A DNA stretch of 64,000 nt, from NCBI GenBank assembly GCA_024734555.1, contig JANPWX010000163.1:332869-396868 (forward strand), written 5' to 3'. The DNA comes from Trochalopteron elliotii. Taxonomy: Eukaryota; Chordata; Aves; Passeriformes; Leiothrichidae. The position numbers were made by a program, and so were the translations under genes. Shown here in pieces: positions 41,281-53,085 of the stretch. Within the stretch, counting starts at the first letter, position 1. Each line of letters opens with the position of its first letter. The notes below the pieces were generated by a model. It had not been told where the DNA came from and did no database searches. It was given only the letters and a program-made list of their open reading frames with translations.

Positions 41281-41995
41281 GCTGGCTGATGTCATTGTGA
41301 GCTCACCCTCACTAATCTCTGAAAGGTGCCAGTGATCATGGGAGGTTCTTAGGGACTGGAAAAAAAAGCAAATGTCACTGCTTTCTTCAAGCAGGGCAAA
41401 AAGGAAAATCCAAGAACCTACAGGGCAACTAGTCTCACCTCAGACCTTGGGAAAGGGATGTTGTGAATGATTTCCAAACATATGAAGGAGAACAAGGTGT
41501 TAGGGAGTAGTGAGGATTAATTTCCAAAGTGGAGATTATGCCTCCCTATGATGAGATCATGAGTGACCTGGTGGAGGAAGGAAGAACAGTGGGTGTTATC
41601 TATGTTGGCTTTCAATGCTGTCTCTCATAACATCCTTGTAGAGAAACTGATAAAATATGTACAATATCAATGGACAGTGGGGTGGATTGAAAACTGTCTG
41701 AACTGCTGGACTCAAAGGTTTGTGATCAGAGGCATGAGCTCAAGATTGAGGTCAGTCATTTGTGGTGTAACTCTGGAGTTAATACTACATAACATCTTCA
41801 TTAATGGCCTGGATGATGAGACAGATTGCACCCTTTGCAGATGACACAAAACTGGGAGGAGTAGGTGATACATCTGATGAGTGTGCTGCCATTCAAAGGG
41901 ACTCTGACTGGAGAAATGAGTCAACAGAATCCTTGTAAAATTCAAGAAAGGAAAATGCCAAGTCCTGCACCTGGGGAAAAAAAGTGAAACACCTG
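41281..41995 (+). mobile_element. CR1 LINE ORF2 reverse-transcriptase fragment, frameshifted
   Basis: Frame 41563-41844 reads AFNAVSHNILVEKLIKYVQY, WIENCLNCWTQRFVI and ILHNIFINGLDDETDCTL, typical of the CR1 reverse transcriptase. The catalytic FADD motif is encoded at 41834-41845 but in another frame, so a small indel separates it from the upstream part. The fragment stops at about 41,995, before the C-terminal part of ORF2. Confidence 0.93.
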
Positions 41996-42321
41996 AGGAT
42001 GGACTGAAACACTATGTCTGATCTGCTTTTTTCTTTTGTTGAAGTCCAAGCAGTAGAAATCTCCTCTTACCTGCCCTTGTCTCATGCAGTACCTGATCCA
42101 GTAGTTCAGTAAAAGCTGATGCTGTTCAAACCACTGGTGACTGCTGTAGCCATTCACCTGTCTATGACAGTGGGTACTTGGCCATGGAAAGGCTCAACTT
42201 CTGACACTCAGAAGACTGAGCTGAAGGCTCTTTTGTCTTAAATACTGCAGATAGAAGACTATGACTTCAGGAGCTGCTGACACTAAGGCAGTGCCAAATA
42301 AGTAGGGCTTTGGATTAGACC
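41996..42321. other. Unassigned DNA between two opposed CR1 fragments
   Basis: No similarity recognised. May be flanking DNA or the remnant of another insertion. Confidence 0.4.
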
Positions 42322-43322
42322 ATAGAATAGTTTGAATTAGAAGGGAACTTTAAGATAATCTGTTTCAAGCCCCCCCTCCCCCCCTTACAATAAGCAGAAA
42401 CATCCTTCTGCTTTATAACTAGTTTAAAACTAGATTATTTCCATTTAAAACCATTATCCCTTGTCCTATTGCAACAGGCCTTGCTAAAAAGTTCATCCCT
42501 ATCTTTCTTTTTTTAAGCTCCTTCTAATACTAGAAGGCTGCCAGAAAGTGTCCCCAGAGCCTTCTCTTCTCCAGGCTGAACAGCCCCAACTCTCTCAGCC
42601 TTTATTCATAAGGAGAGGTACTTCAGCCCTGGGATTGCACTCATGGCCCTCCCATGGACCAACAGATCCGTGTCTTTCCTGTGCTAGACCCCAAATCTGG
42701 ATGCAGCACTCCAGGTGGGCTCTCACCAGAGCAGAGGGGAAAAATTCTCTCCCTCACCATTTTGCCCACACTGCTTTTGGATTCAATCCAGGACATGGTT
42801 CTTTTTTCTGAGCTGCAAGTTGCACACTGCCTATTTGCATCCAGCTTTCCATGCACAAGTATCCTCAAGTCTTTCTCAGCAGGGCTACTCTCAATCTGCT
42901 CATCCCCCAATCTCTGTAGATACCAGGGGTTGCTTCAGCCCAGGTGCAGCCCTTTGCATTTGATCTTGTTAAACCTCATGAGATTCCCATGGGACACTCC
43001 TTGAGCTTGTCCAGGTCTGCCTGGATGGCCTCCCAACCTTCAAGTGTGGCAACCACACCACTCAGCTTGGTGCCATCTGCAAACTCACTGAGGGTGCACT
43101 TGACCCCACCATGCCATCGATGTAGACATTAAAGAGCACTGTTTAATGTTTACTGTTTAATGTTTACTGTTTAATGTTAAACAGTACGGACCCCGAGGGA
43201 CAGCCCTTGACACTGTTCTTCATCTGGGCACTGAGCCACTGAGCAATGCCCTCTAGATGTGACCATCCAACCAAGTTCTCATCCACCAAACAGTCCACCC
43301 ATCAAATCCAGATAGACACAGA
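42322..43322 (-). mobile_element. CR1 LINE, about 1 kb with 3' end and ORF2 C-terminal half
   Basis: On the plus strand it starts with the 3' tail (CCATAGAATAGTTTGAATTA) and proceeds through GCCTTCTCTTCTCCAGGCTG, CTGGATGCAGCACTCCAGGT, CTCAGCTTGGTGCCATCTGC and GGACCCCGAGGGACAGCCC into the reverse-transcriptase region. Orientation is opposite to its CR1 neighbours. A short minisatellite has expanded inside it. Confidence 0.95.
43138..43178. repeat. 14-bp tandem repeat inside CR1, almost three units
   Basis: ACTGTTTAATGTTT twice in full and then 13 more bases of the unit. In ordinary CR1 sequence the site has a single GTTAAACAGC-like segment, so this is a local expansion. Its end also forms a 9-bp inverted repeat, ACTGTTTAA and TTAAACAGT. 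Confidence 0.93.
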
Positions 43323-44039
43323 AAGGGAGTTTAAAACGGGGCTGGGACAGAGGCTCAGAATAACAACAATTAAATTATTCCAGCGGTTGCACTTATTTCC
43401 TCAGAAAGCACCTCCCTAGAAGAAAGGCTGCAAGCTAATTAAATAAAAGGATGAACAAGTGATCCTACAGAATGAATACTCAGACTGATTATAGGCTTAA
43501 GAAAAATACTTTGTTTAAACATGAACTTAAAAATAACTCCAGAACCTCACAGCTCAAGCAAGTACACCTTTGGAAGTCCTTCTGGTATGAGAAATATGTC
43601 CTACCCTTTCTACCAGAATTTACTCTTCTGAGCTTCTACCAGAATTTACTCTTCTGTGATATAAATCACACCTTTGAAGCTTAGTTCTAAGATTTCCAAA
43701 CACTTTCAGATCAATCTATCTGTCTATCTGTGTTTATGACATTAACCAGTACTATAGTCTGTGGTGCAGTTTTCAGTAGAATTACAGGCACTTCTAATTG
43801 CACTGAAGATAAAAGCTAGTTTAAAAAGAAAATTAAAAACATTTTTATGCAATACTTCCCAGTTGTATTTCTCCATTTCTGCTCAGCTACCTTCTCTAAC
43901 AGGCAGGTGAGTCAGGACTTCTCAGATCCTTGGAGTCAAGTTCTAATCTTGTGATTCAGATCAAGTGCTTCAACAGCTCAGCAGTGGACAAAAAATCATA
44001 CACCAGATGCCTGGTTCAGACTGCAGTGAAGAACACTGT
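43323..44039. other. Intergenic; contains a 26-bp tandem duplication
   Basis: Nothing recognised other than the duplication at 43,608. Confidence 0.4.
43608..43656. repeat. 26-bp tandem duplication
   Basis: The unit begins TTCTACCAGAATTTACTCTT and spans 43608-43633. Its first 23 bases repeat exactly at 43634-43656. The perfect identity implies a recent event. Confidence 0.96.
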
Positions 44040-44520
44040 TATGCTGACACTGCATCCAAAGCACTGTGTCCATTTTGGGGCTCCTCAAGAGGAGGAAAAT
44101 GAGCAGCAGATGACTAATAAGATTCCTGAAGGAACTGGAGCACATGATACTGGGGAGAGATTCATATATCTGGACTTGCTCAGCTTGGAGAAGAGAATGA
44201 TGAGGGGAAATCTCACTCTTTTCTGCAACTATGCAATTGAGGTGGAGGGGAAGAGAGAGCCAGACTCTTCTTGGCTGCACATCATGGGTGAACAAGAGGC
44301 AGTGGACACAACCCAGGGCACAGGACATTCCAATGAGATGCAAGGATGTTACTTGTTTTCAAACTCTGGAACAGATTTCCCACAGAGGCTGTGGAACCCT
44401 GAAAATACTAAAAAGGTAACACGACAAAGCCATGAGCAACCTGCTCTAACTGGACCTGCTTTGCCCAGAACATTGCAAAACCCAGGGGTCCCACAGCTGC
44501 TTGAGGCCAGGATTTCCTCA
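44040..44520 (+). mobile_element. CR1 LINE ORF2 C-terminal and 3' fragment
   Basis: Shows GTGTCCATTTTGGGGCTCCT, CAGCTTGGAGAAGAGAATGA, AGGCAGTGGACACAACCCAG and GAGCAACCTGCTCTAACTGG, in CR1 order on the plus strand. A 234-codon frame (43930-44634) runs through it, but its reading does not follow ORF2 beyond a short LSLEKRMMRGNL stretch, so I treat the frame as fortuitous. Confidence 0.88.
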
Positions 44521-47500
44521 AAGCCTCCAGAGGCTACACCACCTCACAGCAGTATCTGTACCTCCACTGCTCTTCTCACCTCCCAGTGCATTTTGCCTTC
44601 AGCTTGGCTGGCACTAACGCAAATGGAACAGTGAAGTGACCCAGATTAAAAAGAGGTTTGCAAAAAAAATGAGAAAGTTTTCTTAAGTAACTAAACAACT
44701 AAACTGCCCTGAGATGGTTCAGGCTGTGCTGCTGTGCTGCACTAACTGTTGTATTGTACACTGTGGCAGAGGTTCAAAATGAGTATTGACCAGGGAAGGA
44801 CCTAAAGATCATTTATCCAAAACTAGTCTTGCCAGTGATCACTGTTAAAATTTTTACTATTTCAGAAATTCTCCTGTTTTAATGTTTAAATGTTAGTTTC
44901 ATCTTTTTCTCTGCCATTTATACCAGTGCAACATTATTCTGCTAAAATAACCTTAGAGAAATAGAGCAACACAAATACTGGCTTCCTAAAGTGGTCAGTA
45001 CCAACTCTATACTAATAAACATAAAACTAACTTCAGTATCATTAAAGGACTAATTTCACAGAAGAATTACAGTGGGGAAATTTGTTGCAAAGATTCCCAG
45101 GCTATTGCTAATTCAGCTTAGCCCAAGAGAGAAAAAGATTCTGCAGCTTCTGATTTCTTCTTACTGAATAATAAATATACAATACAATAATATCTGCTGA
45201 AGAGATCATCTGGATGTAGTATTTCAGCTGTGCAAACTAGGTGCATTCATTATTGTTACAGGGAAAAATATTAAAAAAATATGTAAACAGGCAGGACCCC
45301 CTAATCTGAATTTGATTGATAGATCTCCACTGGATCCCATTTTCTCCTCACATAGTGTGTTCTTCAGCTTGTTCTGAGGATCAGTGATAACTCCCAAATT
45401 ATCCTGAAAGTTTAAATTTCTCAGAATTCTTTTCTGGGGAATGTTCAGTGGTTTACAGCTTACCCTCTTTAGGCATGCACACATCAAAACAAATCCCCAA
45501 AACCTGTTCAAGAATAAATAATAGTTTGAAAACCATTAATAAGGAAGGCTTGGGTAATAAAGAAGGAAACTATTAGGTGTCATACTCTCCTTCCTTCCCC
45601 CTGTTATTTTGTAATTGATTTAGATGTCAATCTACACAAGTAATTAGAAACACTCATGCTGTCTTCTCAATATAAAGTTATTGGCTACTTGGCACTCAAG
45701 CTGTTTCCTCTAAATGCCTCCCCATGTCCTAGACCAGACACAAATCTTCAGTGTCTTTTGATTCTCCAGTATCTGCTTATGTAACTATAGATAGATTAAC
45801 TTAAACTGCTTGTAAACACACACAGTCAGCTACTGGCTATATTATGTTCTCTTTCTTTGTAAGTATACATTATTTTCTGTATTATCCTATACTAAATATT
45901 ACAGTTAACCTAGACTTTTGTAGTCCTAAACAGCAGCTTTCCATCAGTTTAGTTTAAAATCTTTCATGAAGCCTGACATCATTCTTTCTACATTTGTGGA
46001 TTAAGCATACACCTGGCAATACAACAGCAGCAATTCAAACTGGGGAGAGGAGGGGCAGAGATGGGAGTTGGTGATGATTAAAGCATAATTTAATACAAAA
46101 AAGCAGGAGCTAATACTGGCTTTTTCCACTTTTCAGCAAGTGTTTCACCAGTCAGTGCCAGTATAACAGTACAACAGTATTTATTCCACTTACAGGTGGC
46201 ATTCCCCACCCCCCCTTTAATGAAACAGTCCCCAGACTGTTGCACATTTCCAACACATTTGTGAAATTGGTGCCCTGTTTTGGGAAGAGGTTTCTGCTCA
46301 TTCACCCATGCTCTAGTTAACAGCAGCAATCCAGAGACATTACTAGGCTGGAAGTTGTATAAGCTGCTATTAAGGAGAGGCAGCTGACAACCACAGTGAG
46401 ATCCAGGTGCCCATTCCTTCTGACTCAGTCACTCAAGAGGAATACAGTAACACTGGACAACACACCAATGGGTCTTAGGACATCTTTTAAGATGCTTTCA
46501 ACTAACAGGGTTGCCAGATTCAGAGCTGGAGATCCATCTCTGTATTCCATCACACATTTACTTAGCACTGGCTACTTCTGCCATTTTCAGCAAAGCTAAT
46601 GATCTAGCTGCATACTGTCACTTGCTCAAGACAAAAAGCTCCCTGTATCAGAGCTGCTGCAAGACTCCCTCTGCTCAGCCACCTGCTGCAACAGCTCATT
46701 ATTAACATCCCAATGTATTCCAGAGCAGCCTGACAAGGCAAGCTGGGATAGTCACTGTCCAGTGGGTAAAAAGGCAGCAAGGTCTTCCACACCTTTTCAG
46801 GCTCTTGGGCTTCTTGAGAAGTCTTCAAGACTACAGCTTTAATCACTGTAGTTTCTCTATACATCTTCATGAGCAGGGTGGACCTTTCTACTGGGTCAGG
46901 CAGCAAAAGACTCAATTTTTTCTCAGAAACGTCGTTAATGCCCCTTTCTCCATCCTCCACCACTGTCTACTACAGTTAGTTTCAAAGTCTTGTAAGTCAG
47001 AAGCTGTTTCCTCAAGCCCTGTGCAGCACTTGGCTTTCCTCTTCAAGCACAGAGGCTGAACATAGTCCCCAGAGTGTGCTGTCACTGTCTTTAGGACTGT
47101 CACAAGGCTGAATCTTCCGACAGCCAGCACCACTGATAGTGGAACATATATAAGCTACAAAGTTCTGGGTGTCCCACGGGGATCCTTCAGTATTTCTGCT
47201 GCTCTTTGCAGTATTTACTCCAGCTGGCAACAGCAGTGTTTACTGTATTACTGTATTTACTACTGGTAACAGCAGTATCCATCCTGTGATGCTGCCAGAG
47301 CCAGAGGTGCACCTCAGCCCATACTAACATGCTTCAATCAGCTGCTTCTTTAGGAAGAAGGTGACCTGCTTTGAAAACCCTAAAAAAACTCAAGCATTTC
47401 CATAACTGGCAATACTTATTGCAGACATGGGCACCTCAGAGTCCCTGAAAGACTAGAAAACTTCCTACCGAGATGCTGAGGTGCCCTGCTTGCTCCTATA

Positions 47501-50500
47501 TGTCAAGGTCTGTTTGTTTTTTTGTTTGTCTGCTCCCTCCAGAGGCCAAGCACACAAAGGCATTTAGCTGATCATCTTCCTCAACAGGGAATAAAATGCA
47601 TCAATTTAACCATGATGAAGTGTAGGGCTGATTAAGGGATACAGGTCCTGGTGACCACAGGACAGACTCCTACACCATCACAGCCTAGACACACAATGAC
47701 AAGCCACCCACTTTTGCAAGAGGGAAAAATGAGTGCCTACAAAGCACAGTGAGAGGCTTCAAAAGAGAATTTACTGCTAAGCAATTGATGCAGTAAGAGG
47801 CCCCAAGTCTCTGTCAGCGTCTGCTGAAGCTTTACTTCCTTGAGCTGGCAGCCTGGATATAAATAAAACTGCTGTGCAAGTGTCCTCTCCAGAAACACAG
47901 AAAAAACATGAAGAACAGATCATATGTCAGACAACAGTGCATTTTTTCAAAGTATTTTTTGTCCCACTAAACTAGCTGGAATTACTAAATGAAGGGACTT
48001 AGTTTTCACTTTGCCTCTATTTGGTTGTGATTGCATTTTATGATCACAATGTTGAGCTCTGGCATTCAATCTGATGGGCAAGCTAGCACAGGCTATGACC
48101 TGAATTAATCAATGGGAACTCTGACTCTTGCTTGTTGTGATTAAAAATGTAATGAAGCCAAGGCATCCTCTCCCTTACTTGTCTCTCCTCCAAAAGGAAG
48201 GGCAACCACAGTCTGAAAAGAAAATTCTGAAGACTCATTTTTGCAACAAAATGAGAAAGCATTGCCAACAGCTACCTGCAGAAGGGACAAATAAAGCTGC
48301 ATTCACACTAGAACAAAATTATTTCAGGTAATACTTCCCTCTTCCCACACATCTTCCAAAAGGCTACACTTAAAATTAAGTCTTCTATGAAGCAATCAAC
48401 CTGCCTATAGGATAGCACAGTGTCTGCAGATGAAAAGCTAGGTTTCAGTCCTCCAGGGAACCATAGGATAACTCAAGTTCCCTGACATTCATATCCAGTA
48501 ACAGCAAATAATTATGGATTAGACTGGAGCTTGTTCAACCACAGGGACAGCTGACACCCCAATTCACCTGAGAGCAGAACTTACCTTATGGCCAGAGGGT
48601 CTCAGGGAGCAGCAGTCCCAGCATCATTTCACACACAGAGATGCCACCAGTCCTACCAGTTTATCATGAAGAACCTGGTGGGAGTGTGGCAGGATACCAC
48701 AGAGCAACCTGCCAGCCTTGGTCATCAGCTCACTGACATTCATGGACATCACCCAGAGGACAGAGCAACCCCTGTGCCAGCCCAACCTCTGCAGGTTCTA
48801 TCTGTACACTGATTTATGTGTGTGTGTGTGTATGATATGATATGATACCATATATATGAGATTTATGGCATCTATCACATATCTGCATAGCAGTAGCACA
48901 CAGTACCTCAGGCATGCATGCTGGCACATGCAGAGCACAGCCATGGCACAACCTATCAGCAGTAACAAATAAATGGCACAAAGCTCAGCAGTCATGGGTT
49001 ACCAGCTCCTCCTCTTGAGAAGAGAACAACTTTTTTTTCAGTTGCTATGTCTGGACTGTATCTAAGGATTAGGGTGGAAAAGCATTAGGGCTGTCCAAGC
49101 AAATGTACAGTTGCCCCTATTGTAAGGTGAAGAGGCAAGATTTGGAACGATGGACAAAAATAATTTTCAAAATGTTAACCACAGAGAAAACCTCAAAGTG
49201 GGAAACAGAGAACACCAAGTTGGTATTTTAGCTGTGGGAGATTAATTTTTGTATCCCTGCTTTCAATTTTGCACTCTAGGGAAAAAGCCAGCAGCAATTC
49301 TGAGAGTTACACAATAATAATTAAAAATTTATATAGGAAATACTTTTACAGCTTTCATAGCTTTGGAGTCAGCAACCTTGCAATCCTCTAGCTGGCAGCT
49401 GCTGTTTTACCACTGTTCTCTGAAAGGAGACATGGGGAAGACAGCTTCTTGTGCAAGCTGTTTTTCCAGCCCAAAGACAAAAGAGGCAAAAGGGATGATA
49501 TCAAAGCTGCCTAGATTGGACTCTGAAGGGAGCTTTAGCAGAGGACAGAGAAACAAGGTGACCAAGGGTACTCAAATACAGCACAGCTTATGAGTAGAAC
49601 CCTAACGGTGATAAGTTGGTGCACTAATAAGAAATTAATAGTTAACTAAAAAATTTCCTTAAAATCTGCAGCTTAGGTTGAGCCAGACATGAACCTGGGA
49701 GCAGTGATGACTGGAAGGAACCTCAGGGCAAACCACAACTGATTCTGACAGGAACAGTTTCATCTTTGACCCACAGCTGAAGTCTGTGTTATACTGAGAA
49801 CTGTAGGCTCCCTACAGCAGCAGTGTGTGTATTTCCCCTTACCACTGACCATGCATGTTTACATTTCACATACAGAAGATGTTTTTGCAAGCACAGTTCC
49901 CATATCTGAATCTTCAGTACACATTTCCTGCAATTTAATCACTAACCTTCCTGCTGGTACAACTGAAAGGACAGACACCTTCTGCACTTGGATCTCAAGA
50001 ACTTTGAGAGCTTTTAGCCATTTTCAGAGCTGCTTATGGCCTGCTGAATACAATGAGGAAACCAGTGAGCTTAGGAGTGATTTATAAGCCTTATTCTGAA
50101 ACATTACACCATTTATGTTCCTTCACAATTGAACCTCACAGACATACAAAGACAGTAAATTGACACATTTAAGATCAGTTGAGTAAGAATGCTGTACTGG
50201 TAGTATCTTTTCCTCAATATTTAGCAAGTTTTTACAACAAACAGTTAAAAACCATGAAATATTGGCAAAATTATTTAATACTAAGAAAATGTTATTTCTA
50301 GAACAGGGTACCTTACCTGATGTAAGGAAAATAGACACTACAATGAAAGAAAAGTAAAAGAGAAGACATTTTTACAAAAGCTCTGGGTGTTTAAATCTCC
50401 TTAAAAAAATATGTAAAGCAAAGAGGCCACTCCGTATTTAAAGCCATTTTGTTTTTATCTATTGGGGTAGTCACTTTACATCATACCAAAAAGACTGTAT

Positions 50501-50624
50501 AAGGAATACAAGTGTCAAGAATCAGATCTTTATGGCACAAAAGGAATTTTTCCATTAACCTGCTTTCAGAGTCGTTAAATACATTATTAAAGACAAAGAC
50601 ACTAAGGCTACCACAAAATAACAT
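44521..50624. other. Intergenic, downstream of EIF1AX
   Basis: AT-rich, no exon or CR1 copy recognised. A compound microsatellite is at 48,817. Frames reach 119 codons (46604-46963, minus) without a recognisable domain. Confidence 0.4.
48817..48846. repeat. Compound microsatellite (TG)n-(ATATG)n
   Basis: TG repeated from 48817 to 48831, then ATGATATGATATGATA. Confidence 0.92.
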
Positions 50625-53079
50625 TTGCATGATGATGTTAGTCTTTATTCAGTTTCTCAACTGACTCCTCCAGTCTGAAGGTGGACAAGAATCCTTCCAG
50701 TAGTCTGTTTCATTGATTTTTTCTGGATGAAAAGATTCTTTCTACTTTTGACACAAACTTATTTTCTTATTTATATTGTTACTCAAAGTTCACATAAGCT
50801 TTTATGTTGCACCTTACAATGTATGGAATTTCAGATTAAAATAAAACTCTACTCTTAACATAACCTTTTATATAATGTAAAAATATTCTACATGTTTAAC
50901 ATATCAAGAATGTTAAGCATTTACTTTGGGGAAAACCTATTTTATGCATCTTTTAGTACAAACCCAACCGTGAAGGCTTTGCATTTGTGTCTCCCTGTTC
51001 AGTCGGGTGCCACCCAGTGCTCACCGTCTGCAGCTGCAGCTCGGCCACTGCACCAACTGCAGTTTCCAAAAAATTGCAAATTTGAGATGCTGCTCACTTT
51101 TCATTTTCACTCCTCTCCCACCCCTCCCTCCACCATGGAAAATTTACATCTTTGAAATAATGAGTGTTTTTAATTATCAAAATCAGTATAAAAATAGCAG
51201 CATGCTACTAAACGCGAAAAGCAGATTCATCATGCATTGTGAGTGTAAATACAGATTTCTGCCTTCCTCTTATATTATCAAAATCTTTTTTAAAGTTAAC
51301 ATCAAGGCAAGGGGTATAAGGACAGACACTGCATAGTATGATTTGATACTAATCTGAACTGGGTTATTTGCCTTTAATCAAAATCCATGATAATTACAGG
51401 GTAAACAATTTTTATTTCAAAATACAGGTTTCAGTGGAATTGTAGTGATGAAAGCAGAAGAGGGAAAAATGCAGTCTTTTACAACCCATGTCACTGTATC
51501 TCACTTACATCCAGAGATAAAAGCTCTAATTGGTGAAGAGACAAAGGATTTGTGGCATGTCATTGAACCTTTGTGATAATCCAGCATTATCCATTTCTAA
51601 AGAAATATAAATACTTTAAAACAAACATTGAAAATAAATCCTTTTGATGTAACAAACTACACTCTTTACTGAGAATTTTCAGTCTTCTTAAAAGTAAGGG
51701 ACTTCACCCAAAAAATAATCGAAGTATCAATGTAGAACAATCCTTGGAGGAAAAAAGTTGGAATGTAAACCTCTGTTCCAAATTAGATCTGAAAAGCAAA
51801 AACACCACACCATGTATTTCATCCAAGTGTATTTTTCATCAAGCAACTCTTTTTTAAAGTTACTTTTATAGTTCAACAGGAGAACTTAGCACTGTCCTGG
51901 TTTTGCCTCAGCTCATACCCTGTTTTCTTAAGACATGAACTATTTACTCCCTGCTTTTTTCTCCACCAGCCCTGTGACAATGCTATGGTCATGCAGGTGA
52001 GCAATTCTGCATTACCACAGGATCTGCAATACAATTACACATCACTAGAACAGCTATAAATTAGCCCATGATTCTCAAAAATGAAAATAAAACCAAATTT
52101 GAGAGTTGCTTCCCTAAGTAGTGACTTTCTAATCATTCTTCTGATAAAAAAAACAAAGGAAAGGCTCCACCAAGTTCGTCCTGTTAACAATGACCTTGGA
52201 AGCTGCACTTCATTCCAGATATATGACTGTCATCCTCAGAGAGGTTACTCACATCTTTTCATCTTTTACTTTCTTAAAACATGATATTAATGTTTTATTG
52301 AAGAGCTGACAAAAGCTTGAAAACAATCATAGCTGCTCACTCAACCCCACACACAGATCCATTAGTTTGCAAATTTGTCCTACAGCTACTTATCTCTTTG
52401 ATGTCTTACAATAGCCTCATTATTGAAAGCATGCAGTACTAGTTTTTCTAGCTTCAATGAGCTAAATCTTCAGTCAGCTCAACCACTGACAGGCCCAAAG
52501 TGAAATTTTCAAAAGTCTGAAGAAAAATTCCTCAGCATTTTGACATTTTTAAAATACTTGATCTAATGAATCCTATATTGAGAACCTCAAAAAAGTCAGA
52601 ATAATGTAAGCATTTTAAAAGAATTAGTCATATTACCAACTCATAGAGAGAGGACTAAAAAGATGAAGAATTAAAGCATAATAGTATTCTTAGAACAGTC
52701 TATCCAATTAAGTTAACTCACTGGCTCAGTAAGTTACTACTTATCCTCTCAGCCAGCTGACCCTGCACACATTCATCTCTCAGCTGTAAATTAAAGTGCA
52801 TCAACTTAGAAAACATTGCACAGCAGATTCTACTTCTGCAATTTATTATAAAATTCGAGTTCTAACAATTTTACTACTATAATTTCAGAGTGTGCATGAC
52901 CAATTACCACAGTTTGGTGGTAAACAGTAACACAAGTGACTGTGACAGTCAAGATTATGGTTAGCTTTAGAAAAACTACTAAGAAGCAGCTTTCTGTAGT
53001 TTTCATGTAAACAAAAATGGAGACTTAAACCCCTTGTTTTTTAAATTATTTTTGCAGTTCTGGTGGGACAGTGAGGCTG
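50625..53079 (-). other. EIF1AX: Probable EIF1AX 3' UTR
   Basis: About 2.45 kb of AT-rich DNA without CR1 copies follows the stop codon on the minus strand. The end is set at the candidate poly(A) signal at 50644-50649, which has GT-rich sequence downstream. Earlier AATAAA motifs on the minus strand at 52842-52847, 52294-52299 and 51411-51416 could give shorter forms. Human EIF1AX also has a 3' UTR of several kb. The exact end is not proven by sequence alone. Confidence 0.5.
50644..50649 (-). terminator. Candidate EIF1AX poly(A) signal AATAAA
   Basis: AATAAA on the minus strand, followed after about 20 nt by TGCAAATGTTATTTTGTGGT, a plausible cleavage region with a GU-rich downstream element. 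Among the AATAAA motifs downstream of the stop codon that I checked, it has the best downstream element. Confidence 0.45.
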
Positions 53080-53085
53080 TTAAAT
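53080..53085 (-). CDS. EIF1AX: EIF1AX exon 7 coding part: one Ile codon (ATT) plus stop (TAA)
   Basis: Placed by a strong acceptor, a pyrimidine-rich tract (CCCCCTCCCAATTCCTCTGTAG) just 298 bp downstream of the exon 6 donor, followed at once by ATT TAA. This completes the conserved DIDDI ending and gives exactly 144 residues. The human gene has the same arrangement, with a final exon carrying the last codon and the 3' UTR. Confidence 0.88.
   Translation of the reverse strand: M

Noticed and set aside
43930..44634. 234-codon plus-strand frame, the longest without N
   Set aside because: It overlaps a CR1 fragment, mostly in a different frame from ORF2, with no domain, splice context or matching upstream promoter.
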